Assembly: GCA_031286615.1 (NCBI GenBank)
Contig: JAITUA010000015.1
Coordinates: 558,001 to 622,000, forward strand
Origin: Chryseobacterium sp.
GTDB taxonomy: Bacteria > Bacteroidota > Bacteroidia > Flavobacteriales > Weeksellaceae
DNA length: 64,000 nt
Direction: 5' to 3'
Part shown: one piece after another, positions 1 to 6,626 of the stretch
How positions within the stretch are numbered: position 1 is the first letter of the stretch
Layout: each line of letters begins with the position of its first letter
Translations under genes and position numbers: made by a program
Notes under the pieces: model-generated
What the model was told of the DNA's origin: nothing
Seen by the model: the letters and a program-made list of their open reading frames with translations, nothing else
The model's database searches: none

Positions 1-1
1 C

Positions 2-871
2 GGTAAAGCGATGGAAACTTACCGCATCATCGAGATAAAACATATTCACGATCCCGGAGAATACTATAATGAGTTTACCGCTATTCCTGATTTGTTTAAT
101 GCTCCATACATTGATACCGAAGCCGTACCGAAAGGTGAAGAGCAATCAGCAAGAGTAATGGATAACAACGATCCTATGGGAATGGGAAGAGTACGGGTAC
201 AATTCCCTTGGCAGGAGGAAAAAAACCAAATGACACCTTGGCTACGATTGATACAACCCCACTCCGGAGCCGGTAAGGGATTTTATTTCGTTCCTGAGAT
301 CGGTGAAGAAGTTTTGGTAGGTTTTGAAAGCCAAAATGCAGAAAAACCTTTTGTGATGGGAATGCATTATAATGGTAGTGAAACGAGCTCTTATCACACA
401 AGTGGAAATGACAAGAAAGTGATTCATACACGAAGTGGAACTAAAATTATTCTAAACGATGCAGAAGGTTCTGTCTTCATAGAAGACCCCAGTGGGAATA
501 CCTATCTGATGGATGGACAGGGTAATATTAATGTCAATGCTCCAAATGATATGACCCTTACGGCAGGAAAAAATCTTAATATCAATGTTGGGCAAAATAT
601 GACCACAACAGTTGGAATGAACAAAAGCAATTCTGTAGGCATGAATATCACAGAGGTTGCAGGAATGAACATTTTTCAGAATGCAACATTAGATTATAGC
701 CTAAATGCTACTAATATTACCAAAATTGCAAATGAAAACTACAGTTATGAAGCTAATGATATTCATAAGAACGCTTCAGAAAATATAGAAGTGGTAGCAA
801 TGAAAGATTATGTACAGAATAGTGAGAAAACAATACATAATTTATCTGGAGAAGAGGGACATAGCGCATAA
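2..871 (+). CDS. vgrG: VgrG-like type VI secretion spike protein, C-terminal part
   Basis: The frame is open to the left edge, so only about the last 290 residues are visible and the ATG at 11 is internal. The segment has the gp5 OB-fold signature (MGRVRVQFPW, then PEIGEEVLVGFE and EKPFVMG). A long stretch of short G/N/T/V repeats follows (for example TLTAGKNLNINVGQNM), typical of the triple-stranded beta-helix that forms the VgrG needle. VgrG trimers cap the Hcp tube and carry PAAR tips and effectors. The gene ends 11 bases before the DUF3289 gene and heads a run of effector-like genes, so it is probably the carrier for this cargo. A phage or other contractile-system spike is possible, but the downstream genes favour T6SS (the Bacteroidetes subtype, by inference). 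Confidence 0.85.
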   Translation, partial: GKAMETYRIIEIKHIHDPGEYYNEFTAIPDLFNAPYIDTEAVPKGEEQSARVMDNNDPMGMGRVRVQFPWQEEKNQMTPWLRLIQPHSGAGKGFYFVPEIGEEVLVGFESQNAEKPFVMGMHYNGSETSSYHTSGNDKKVIHTRSGTKIILNDAEGSVFIEDPSGNTYLMDGQGNINVNAPNDMTLTAGKNLNINVGQNMTTTVGMNKSNSVGMNITEVAGMNIFQNATLDYSLNATNITKIANENYSYEANDIHKNASENIEVVAMKDYVQNSEKTIHNLSGEEGHSA

Positions 872-882
872 AATTTTGAGTT

Positions 883-2673
883 ATGGAAAATCAAGAACAA
901 AAAAAAGGACAAATACAGATATTTGCTAAAAATATAAAAGGAAAAGCGAGAGGTAAAATACAGGAAGATAGCAAGATAACGAAAAATATTGTAGAAGGAA
1001 ACCACGTCCAAAATGGAGGGGGTGGAGTGAATAATGATGTAAATACAGAAAGAAAACAATTAAAAATAGGTCGTTATTTTGAAAGTGCTATTTGGACAAA
1101 CCACAAAGATGAGCCTATAAAAAGAGCTATTTACGGACAAACTGTAAGACTGAATATAATAATGAATAAAGAATATGTAAAAGTAGGAGAAGAAGTTCAG
1201 TTCAAATTATATAATGTTGACAAATCGACAAAAAAAGAAACACTTGTAGGTTTAGTAAATACAAAAGATAATAAAATAGGTTATGACAGGGTCAAAATAC
1301 AAAATATAGGAGGAAAGTATAAAGCAATCATCATATTTACCCTTACTCCTGATAATCTTGATAAGGAGTTACCTCCTTACATGAAAAATCACTTGGAATG
1401 GCTGTATTGCAGATGCAGTTATCAATCTGAACATAAAGACTGGGAGCACAAACAGATACCTAAGAAACAGGCAGATTATTTGGAAATGGGAGTTTTGGTA
1501 ATTGACCGATATAAAATGCCAGGATTAAAACCTGACGGATCAGATATTGCGGATGATATGACATACGGAACGGGGCATCCACATAAAAAGCTGATATACT
1601 CGGCAGACAGACGCTCAAAATACACAGAAGAATATAAAACTTTTGGTTTTGATGTTTCTAAACATGCCCTGTTCGCTGATGCAGAAGATGATGTACTTAT
1701 GGAGCCCTATGAAATAGAAGAAGTCGTTGTAACCAATAAAAAACAGGAAGAATACAAAGCTCCTGTAGACCACACTGCCGTTTATATAACAAAGTTTCCT
1801 ACTCCCACAGAAGAAAGAAATGCACTTAAAAAAGTAAGAAACAAAAATGTAAAGGCGATTTATACCAAAGAGCAATGCTACAGTACAAAATATGGTATTA
1901 TCTCCACAGGATTAGATGTTAGGATTTTTGATAATCTTTCTGATGAACAATTGTTTTGGGATTTTGAAAATACGGCAGAATTCTATTTTGCAAGAGGAGA
2001 ATTGCAAGGTAATTTAAATAGAATGATTGCAAAATTCAGACAGAACAATGGTGGAATATATGAAGACGAAGTTCTTACAAGAAACATAAAAGACCATCCC
2101 GAAACTATTGCCTATTGCCAAAAAGTCGAAGATTACATTGCAGAGCAACTGAAAAGTAATTTTAGGAAATTAGAGGAGGTGGAAGATAAAGATCCTTATT
2201 TTTTAGTTGGTGAAGATTTTAAAAATGCAAAGAACAATCGAGATAAAAAATTTTCAAAACCTTCTTATTCTTATGGTAATCCCATAGAAGCAACTAAAGG
2301 ACTTACGATAGCAACCAATGATATTTGGTCGGCAGAAGTTGTTTTGAAAGAAGTAAAATTCAGTGGAGATAATTATACAGGAAAATATGAGGTAACATTG
2401 TGGGATCATTTTGGGTTGGATTTGCCAGATATGGAGAAGAAATTTAACATTATCCCAAGCGTAGGAGAAGTCTTTGTTTGCTGGTTTATTCTTCAGCATC
2501 TTCGAGGTTATAAGCCTTTTATTACTAAAATTACTTTTACTAAAGAGTTTACGGGCAATCTGCAAAAAGGAAAATCTGAGTTAGAAGCCGAACGAGAAAA
2601 ACAGAGAGAAGAAGATGCAAGAGAATTAAATGAAAAGATTCAACAGGATATTTGGACAAGCCCTAAAATTTAA
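883..2673 (+). CDS. DUF3289-type putative T6SS effector
   Basis: A 596-residue protein directly behind vgrG with no signal peptide or membrane segment. The N-terminus (1-60) is Lys/Gly/Asn-rich. A beta-rich region of about residues 65-200 resembles the N-terminal modules of the two cell-wall effectors downstream. From about residue 350 to the end the pattern fits DUF3289: GLTIATND near residue 473, then TLWDHFGLDL, CWFILQHL and GYKPFITKITF. DUF3289 has no function that I know of. The position after vgrG, the following lipoprotein genes and the reuse of its C-terminus as orphan cassettes suggest a secreted toxin whose activity lies in the last 200 residues. The family match is from memory of its motifs. 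The toxin role is inference. Confidence 0.68.
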   Translation: MENQEQKKGQIQIFAKNIKGKARGKIQEDSKITKNIVEGNHVQNGGGGVNNDVNTERKQLKIGRYFESAIWTNHKDEPIKRAIYGQTVRLNIIMNKEYVKVGEEVQFKLYNVDKSTKKETLVGLVNTKDNKIGYDRVKIQNIGGKYKAIIIFTLTPDNLDKELPPYMKNHLEWLYCRCSYQSEHKDWEHKQIPKKQADYLEMGVLVIDRYKMPGLKPDGSDIADDMTYGTGHPHKKLIYSADRRSKYTEEYKTFGFDVSKHALFADAEDDVLMEPYEIEEVVVTNKKQEEYKAPVDHTAVYITKFPTPTEERNALKKVRNKNVKAIYTKEQCYSTKYGIISTGLDVRIFDNLSDEQLFWDFENTAEFYFARGELQGNLNRMIAKFRQNNGGIYEDEVLTRNIKDHPETIAYCQKVEDYIAEQLKSNFRKLEEVEDKDPYFLVGEDFKNAKNNRDKKFSKPSYSYGNPIEATKGLTIATNDIWSAEVVLKEVKFSGDNYTGKYEVTLWDHFGLDLPDMEKKFNIIPSVGEVFVCWFILQHLRGYKPFITKITFTKEFTGNLQKGKSELEAEREKQREEDARELNEKIQQDIWTSPKI

Positions 2674-2676
2674 TAA

Positions 2677-3105
2677 ATGAAAAAAAGTTTTGTATTTACG
2701 GCCATTATACTTCTATTATTTTCATGTAAGAAAGAAACAGAATTTATAGAATCAAAGACAATTCATAAACTTATTTTAGTAAAGAATCCTCCTAAAAATG
2801 ATTCTTTAGTAAAAAATCAACTAGTTGATTTTTTAGTAAAGAATCCTCATAGATTAATAGACGGTTGTTTAATAGAATTTTATATATATACCTCTAATAC
2901 AAAATACTTTTTAAAAAACAATGAAGATTCTGGGGGGTTCTCTAGTGAAGAAATAATTAACTACCAAGATAGAGATGGTATTGCACGGTTCAGAATTAAT
3001 AAATGTAAAAATGATTCCACAAAATTGGTAGGAGAGTTGAGATTTTATAATAGTAGAAAATATAATTTTTATAAACCAGATACAATAATTTATAAATGTC
3101 AGTAA
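2677..3105 (+). CDS. small lipoprotein, putative immunity protein (copy 1)
   Basis: A 142-residue protein with a lipoprotein signal (MKKSFVFTAIILLLFSC, lipobox Cys at about 17). It starts 3 bases after the DUF3289 effector. The mature part is Lys/Asp/Asn-rich and ends in DTIIYKCQ. It is clearly paralogous to the proteins at 3387 and 3986: shared VKNP segments, a G-G-F/Y-x-S turn and the C-terminal DTI-x-x-KC. A lipoprotein just after a secreted effector fits a periplasmic or outer-membrane immunity protein that protects from sibling attack. This is inferred from position, and no known family was recognised. The last 10 bases overlap the next reading frame. Confidence 0.72.
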   Translation: MKKSFVFTAIILLLFSCKKETEFIESKTIHKLILVKNPPKNDSLVKNQLVDFLVKNPHRLIDGCLIEFYIYTSNTKYFLKNNEDSGGFSSEEIINYQDRDGIARFRINKCKNDSTKLVGELRFYNSRKYNFYKPDTIIYKCQ

Positions 3106-3383
3106 CACTTTGGGATCATTTTGGGTTGGATTTGCCGGATATGGAGAAGAAATTTAACATCATCCCAAGCTTAGGAGAAGTCTTTGTTTGTTGGTTTATT
3201 CTTCAGCATCTTCGAGGTTATAAGCCTTTTATTACTAAAATTACTTTTACTAAAGAGTTTACGGGCAATCTGCAAAAAGGGAAATTTGAGTTAGAAGCCG
3301 AACGAGAAAAACAGAGAGAGGAAGATGCAAGAGAATTAAACGAAAAGATTCAACAGGATATTTGGACAAGCCCTAAATTTTAA
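3096..3383 (+). CDS. orphan C-terminal cassette of the DUF3289 effector
   Basis: A 95-residue frame that is almost identical to the end of the 883-2673 protein. Bases 3102-3383 repeat 2392-2673 at a constant offset of 710, with only a few substitutions. The ATG at 3096 lies inside the last codons of the upstream lipoprotein, so the copy was fused directly to that gene's stop. It lacks everything N-terminal to TLWDHFGLDL and has no delivery domain. It is therefore either a relic or a store of toxin C-terminus for recombination into the full-length gene. Orphan toxin tips followed by an immunity gene are known from Rhs, CdiA and other polymorphic toxins. Whether it is translated is unknown. Confidence 0.7.
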   Translation: MSVTLWDHFGLDLPDMEKKFNIIPSLGEVFVCWFILQHLRGYKPFITKITFTKEFTGNLQKGKFELEAEREKQREEDARELNEKIQQDIWTSPKF

Positions 3384-3386
3384 TAC

Positions 3387-3818
3387 ATGAAAAAAATAAC
3401 AATTTTACTTATAGTATGTTTATTATTAATCTCTTGTAAAGAAAAAAAAGTGGAGTTTGTCGAGTCTAAAGTTATTAAAGGATTTTTTGTAGTAAAGAAT
3501 CTTCCTAAAGAGGATTCTTTACTACAAAATCAACTAGTTGATTTTGTAGTAAAAAATCCTAAAATTCCTAATGATTCATCAATTCATTTTTATTCAGATA
3601 ATTCCGATACTAGATATTTTTTAGATCAGCTCCCCGATCCAGGAGGCTTTTCAAGTCATGAGCTAGAAGATATAGAAGATTACAATATTGCAAAACTTTT
3701 TTTTATTAAATGCAAGAATGATTCATCAAAATTTATTGGAGAGTTATATTATAAAGGATTACATACAAAAGGAAGTAGGTATATAAAAATTGATACAATA
3801 GTAAATAAGTGTAATTGA
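3387..3818 (+). CDS. small lipoprotein, putative immunity protein (copy 2)
   Basis: A 143-residue lipoprotein (MKKITILLIVCLLLISC, lipobox Cys about residue 17) placed 3 bases after the orphan DUF3289 tip, the same arrangement as copy 1 after the full-length gene. The sequence is related to copy 1 but diverged: KNQLVDFLVKNP becomes QNQLVDFVVKNP, GGFSSEE becomes GGFSSHE, and it ends IKIDTIVNKCN. The divergence alongside a nearly unchanged toxin tip suggests that copy 2 may protect against a variant toxin rather than being a fresh duplicate. No known domain was recognised, and the immunity role is inferred from arrangement. Confidence 0.7.
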   Translation: MKKITILLIVCLLLISCKEKKVEFVESKVIKGFFVVKNLPKEDSLLQNQLVDFVVKNPKIPNDSSIHFYSDNSDTRYFLDQLPDPGGFSSHELEDIEDYNIAKLFFIKCKNDSSKFIGELYYKGLHTKGSRYIKIDTIVNKCN

Positions 3819-3820
3819 AT

Positions 3821-3981
3821 TTTATTACAAAATGACTTTTTCACAAGAATTTAAAGGTAACTTAAAAAGCGGAATTGTAGAAATTAAGGCAGAAAGACAG
3901 AAAATAAAAGAAGAAGAAGAAAAAGCAGACAGGCAAAAAGCAGAACGGATGCGAGAAATAATGAGAGGTCCTAAATTTTAA
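3821..3981 (+). pseudogene. fragment of a third DUF3289 C-terminus
   Basis: This stretch encodes the extreme C-terminus of a divergent copy of the DUF3289 effector. FITK is readable at 3821-3832. A one-base deletion then shifts into the ATG frame at 3832, which reads TFSQEFKGNLKSG and on to RGPKF at 3979, followed by a stop. It aligns with TFTKEFTGNLQKG and SPKI/SPKF of the other copies. Only about 50 residues remain, too few for a folded domain. It lies between lipoprotein copies 2 and 3, repeating the tip-then-lipoprotein order. It is read as a decayed cassette. Confidence 0.65.
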
Positions 3982-3985
3982 TGGT

Positions 3986-4303
3986 ATGAAGAAAATAATA
4001 TTTTTAATTATTCTACTAGTTTTTTTTTCTTGTAAGGATGAAAAGATAGAGTTTATTCAATCAAAAGCAATTAAAAGTCTTTTTTTAATAAAGAATCACT
4101 CAAAAAGTAAAGATGAATACAAGATGTTTTATAAATATTCTTCAAACACTAAAAGCTTTCTAGATGATGAAAGACCAGGAGGCTATTTTAGGGGGTGTTT
4201 GGATCAATACGCTGAAGATCAATTTGCTACATTTACCATAGAGCCATGTGAAATGGATTCGACAAAGCTTTTAGGAAGACTTTATTTCTATGGTTTAAAA
4301 TGA
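3986..4303 (+). CDS. small lipoprotein, putative immunity protein (copy 3, truncated)
   Basis: A 105-residue lipoprotein (MKKIIFLIILLVFFSC) starting 5 bases after the toxin-tip fragment. It is paralogous to copies 1 and 2 but lacks the central VDF-VKNP segment and stops early after LYFYGLK. The missing C-terminus is still present in another frame: bases 4321-4353 read KIDTLIYKCK then stop, matching IKIDTIVNKCN of copy 2. A frameshift near 4300 has therefore removed the conserved tail, including the final Cys. It may be non-functional. Confidence 0.62.
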   Translation: MKKIIFLIILLVFFSCKDEKIEFIQSKAIKSLFLIKNHSKSKDEYKMFYKYSSNTKSFLDDERPGGYFRGCLDQYAEDQFATFTIEPCEMDSTKLLGRLYFYGLK

Positions 4304-4353
4304 TCAGATGATGGACAAAAAAAATAGATACATTGATTTATAAATGTAAATGA

Positions 4354-4669
4354 TATTTATAGTAATATAAAATATTACACAAAGAATAATTCAAGTTATA
4401 AATATTTTTTAATCATTGAGAATAATTTGTAGATCCGATAAGTATGCATTTCTTATCTAATTGTGATAGTTGCATAGTATATTTTACATTTTTAAAATGT
4501 AAAATATATACAGCAATGTTATTTTGGGGAATTACGATATGAGAATTTATATAAACCAGATACAATAATTAATAAGTGTAAATAACTTTGGGATTGTCTC
4601 GGATTAGATTACTCCTATATGAAAAAAATCAATATTTGTTGTAAGCAAAACAAGAATTTTATATAAAAA
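4354..4669 (+). pseudogene. degraded lipoprotein and DUF3289-tip remnants
   Basis: No intact gene is present. At about 4545-4585 the DNA closely matches the end of lipoprotein copy 1 (YKPDTII-KC then stop). It runs straight into ACTTTGGGATTGTCTCGGAT at about 4587, which matches the start of the duplicated effector tip (LWDHFGLD) and decays by about 4640. The lipoprotein/tip junction is at the same place as at 3102. A fourth cassette therefore once stood here. The stretch 4354-4540 is AT-rich with nothing else recognisable. Confidence 0.55.
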
Positions 4670-5749
4670 ATGGATATCAGCATATCTACATATCAGGTAA
4701 AAAGAGGAGATACTTTAGAGTCTGTTGCAGGGCAATTGGGAATTTCGGCAGAGGCACTGAAGCGTTATCACAATACTTATTGCGATTTGAAGAGTCTTAT
4801 AGGGAATGATCTTGGAGGAGTTCATGAAATTCTGATTCCTTCTTCCGAAAAAATTGCAGAACTTAAAGAAAACCAAACGCAAATATCTTTAAGCAACAGT
4901 CTTCCTTCTTTTCATTTGAATAAGGGTTTTTATGCATTAAATTATGAAGCAACAGAACGGTTTGAACAACCGGATAAAAAAGATGTAATAGTTAATTATT
5001 CAGTTTCAGTAAAAATCTCCGAAACGGATGGTAAAGGTTTTATTTCCGAAGTGGAAACCACGGAATACAAAAAAAGTGGAGAGAAGCCAAATGATAAAAT
5101 CAGCAACCTTTCTTTAGGATGTATAGAGAGTATCTCTCCACTTACATTTATAGTTCCGGTACAGGGAAAGATAAAAGGGTTTTACGACCATAAAGCTCTT
5201 ATTAAAAAATTTGAAAGTAAAAGACCTGAATTAGAAGACTTTTTTGTTGGTGAAGTTAATAGATCATATCTTGATAAGTTTAATACAAGTATTAAGAATG
5301 AAAATTATTTGTTAAAGCAATTTCAATCTGCATTATTGTATCAGGTTTTATTTCCTGAAATGGATTGTTTCCGTAGAAAAACAGAATGGGAAGAAAGTTT
5401 TTATGTGGTTTCCAATTCATTTCCGGTAAAATGCAGATTTCATACCCAATATGATTTTGAAAATCCAGATAATGTAGAGATTATAATTAAGGGTAAAATA
5501 AGAGAGGATTGTAGCTTACAGGAATTATTGAATGGGATAAAATTAGAAAAATCGCCGGAAAATCAAGTGACAACAGGTGAAATAGAACTACTTTATACAA
5601 CTTCTAAAACAACCAAACAATTGAAAAAAATTGAAGCCAGCATTATACTTTTATACAATGGAGAAAGGTATCAGAAACATGATTTGATACTTAGCGCTAA
5701 AGAAGAAGAAAAAAAGGTGATAAAGTTCAGTACATTAGTTGAAGAATAA
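4670..5749 (+). CDS. LysM-domain protein of the T6SS cargo cluster
   Basis: A 359-residue protein without a signal peptide. Residues 6-58 form one LysM module (YQVKRGDTLESVAGQLGIS through EILIPSS), closely similar to the LysM of the next gene, including the shared YHN-YC segment. The rest (about 80-359) is a predicted mixed alpha/beta region I do not recognise. LysM usually binds N-acetylglucosamine polymers. In contractile injection systems, however, LysM proteins can also act as hub or spike adaptors, and the absence of an export signal favours that role here. It sits directly upstream of the LysM-DUF4280 gene, and the two probably act with the vgrG spike or as effector adaptors. Function is inferred. 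Confidence 0.66.
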   Translation: MDISISTYQVKRGDTLESVAGQLGISAEALKRYHNTYCDLKSLIGNDLGGVHEILIPSSEKIAELKENQTQISLSNSLPSFHLNKGFYALNYEATERFEQPDKKDVIVNYSVSVKISETDGKGFISEVETTEYKKSGEKPNDKISNLSLGCIESISPLTFIVPVQGKIKGFYDHKALIKKFESKRPELEDFFVGEVNRSYLDKFNTSIKNENYLLKQFQSALLYQVLFPEMDCFRRKTEWEESFYVVSNSFPVKCRFHTQYDFENPDNVEIIIKGKIREDCSLQELLNGIKLEKSPENQVTTGEIELLYTTSKTTKQLKKIEASIILLYNGERYQKHDLILSAKEEEKKVIKFSTLVEE

Positions 5750-5765
5750 AAAACACAAAAAACCG

Positions 5766-6611
5766 ATGAAAAAATATATTGTACAGAAAGGGGATTCTTT
5801 AAACTCCATTGCAGAGCAATTTGGAGTAAAGGATGGACAGACCCTCCGCTCATATCATAATATCTATTGTCCGTTGGATGATTTGTTGGGGACTGAAGTA
5901 ATTCCTGGCAAAGAAATCCTGATTCCCGAAGACTCTAAATACTTGAAAGATAAGATGGAATCCGAAGAAGAACCTTTTATAGAAGAAGGAGAAGACTATG
6001 AATTTGGAGATGAAGGTCAGGACTCAATGGATGAAGAATCTTCTGAAGAGAATCAGGAGGAAGAATCTCAAGAGGAAGACAAAAAGGAAGAGGAAAAACG
6101 AAGAGGCGAGAGTTCTTCCAGCGAACACGACGGCAAATACTTTGTTGTGCAGAAAGGAATGTGCCAATGTAATCAGGGCTTTAAATTTCCTAAGTTTAAG
6201 GTAACATCGCACCAAAAGCATTATTGGAATGATGCAGACGGACAAGCGGATTATCTTGCCGTAACAGAAGATGATCTGACACTTGATCCACCAGCAATGC
6301 CATTTGGGAATTGTAAACTGAAACCTTCTTCGGGAGGATACTTGCCTTGTGCATTTGCACCGGCAGGAAAATGGACTAAGACCTACGATAAAGTAAAAGT
6401 AATGGGCAAAAGCTGTGTAACAGAGCTTTCGGAACTGATGTGTGCAACCGGAGGAAAGATAACAATTTTCAAACATGGCCAGCAAAGTGAAGCGGGAAAA
6501 AGCCATGTAAAGAAAGCAGATGCGAGAGAACAACAAATCTATAATCCTGTAATGAATTTTGAGGAGTTTCAGGAAGAAATAAATGGAGAGGATTCATTTG
6601 AGGTTGAATAA
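5766..6611 (+). CDS. LysM plus PAAR-like (DUF4280) tip protein
   Basis: About 281 residues from the ATG at 5766. An in-frame TTG at 5739 overlaps the upstream gene and is less likely because LysM begins right after the ATG (KKYIVQKGDSLNSIAEQFG). The order is LysM (residues 2-55), a strongly acidic Glu/Asp/Ser linker (about 65-125) and DUF4280 (about 130-265). DUF4280 shows conserved Cys pairs (MCQCNQG, GNCKLKP, YLPCAFAPAGKW, KSCVTE, LMCATGG). It is a PAAR-like fold that sharpens VgrG spikes and recruits effectors. The gene lies 15 bases before a large cell-wall effector, the usual tip-then-cargo order. A truncated copy of the DUF4280 part occurs at 10053-10355. Confidence 0.8.
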   Translation: MKKYIVQKGDSLNSIAEQFGVKDGQTLRSYHNIYCPLDDLLGTEVIPGKEILIPEDSKYLKDKMESEEEPFIEEGEDYEFGDEGQDSMDEESSEENQEEESQEEDKKEEEKRRGESSSSEHDGKYFVVQKGMCQCNQGFKFPKFKVTSHQKHYWNDADGQADYLAVTEDDLTLDPPAMPFGNCKLKPSSGGYLPCAFAPAGKWTKTYDKVKVMGKSCVTELSELMCATGGKITIFKHGQQSEAGKSHVKKADAREQQIYNPVMNFEEFQEEINGEDSFEVE

Positions 6612-6626
6612 AAAACACAAAGAATT

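Noticed and set aside
463-830. Short repeated units in the vgrG end as a CRISPR-like or tandem DNA repeat
   Set aside because: The repeats are at protein level (beta-helix turns) and the DNA units differ in length and sequence.
5739-5765. TTG start nine codons upstream for the LysM-DUF4280 protein
   Set aside because: It overlaps the previous gene and adds only a Lys-rich stub. The ATG at 5766 sits directly before the LysM domain.
6024-6536. Long minus-strand frame opposite the LysM-DUF4280 gene
   Set aside because: It is an aromatic/Cys-rich reading of the reverse strand of a Glu-rich linker and Cys-rich domain, and a similar shadow occurs opposite the copy at 10.1 kb.
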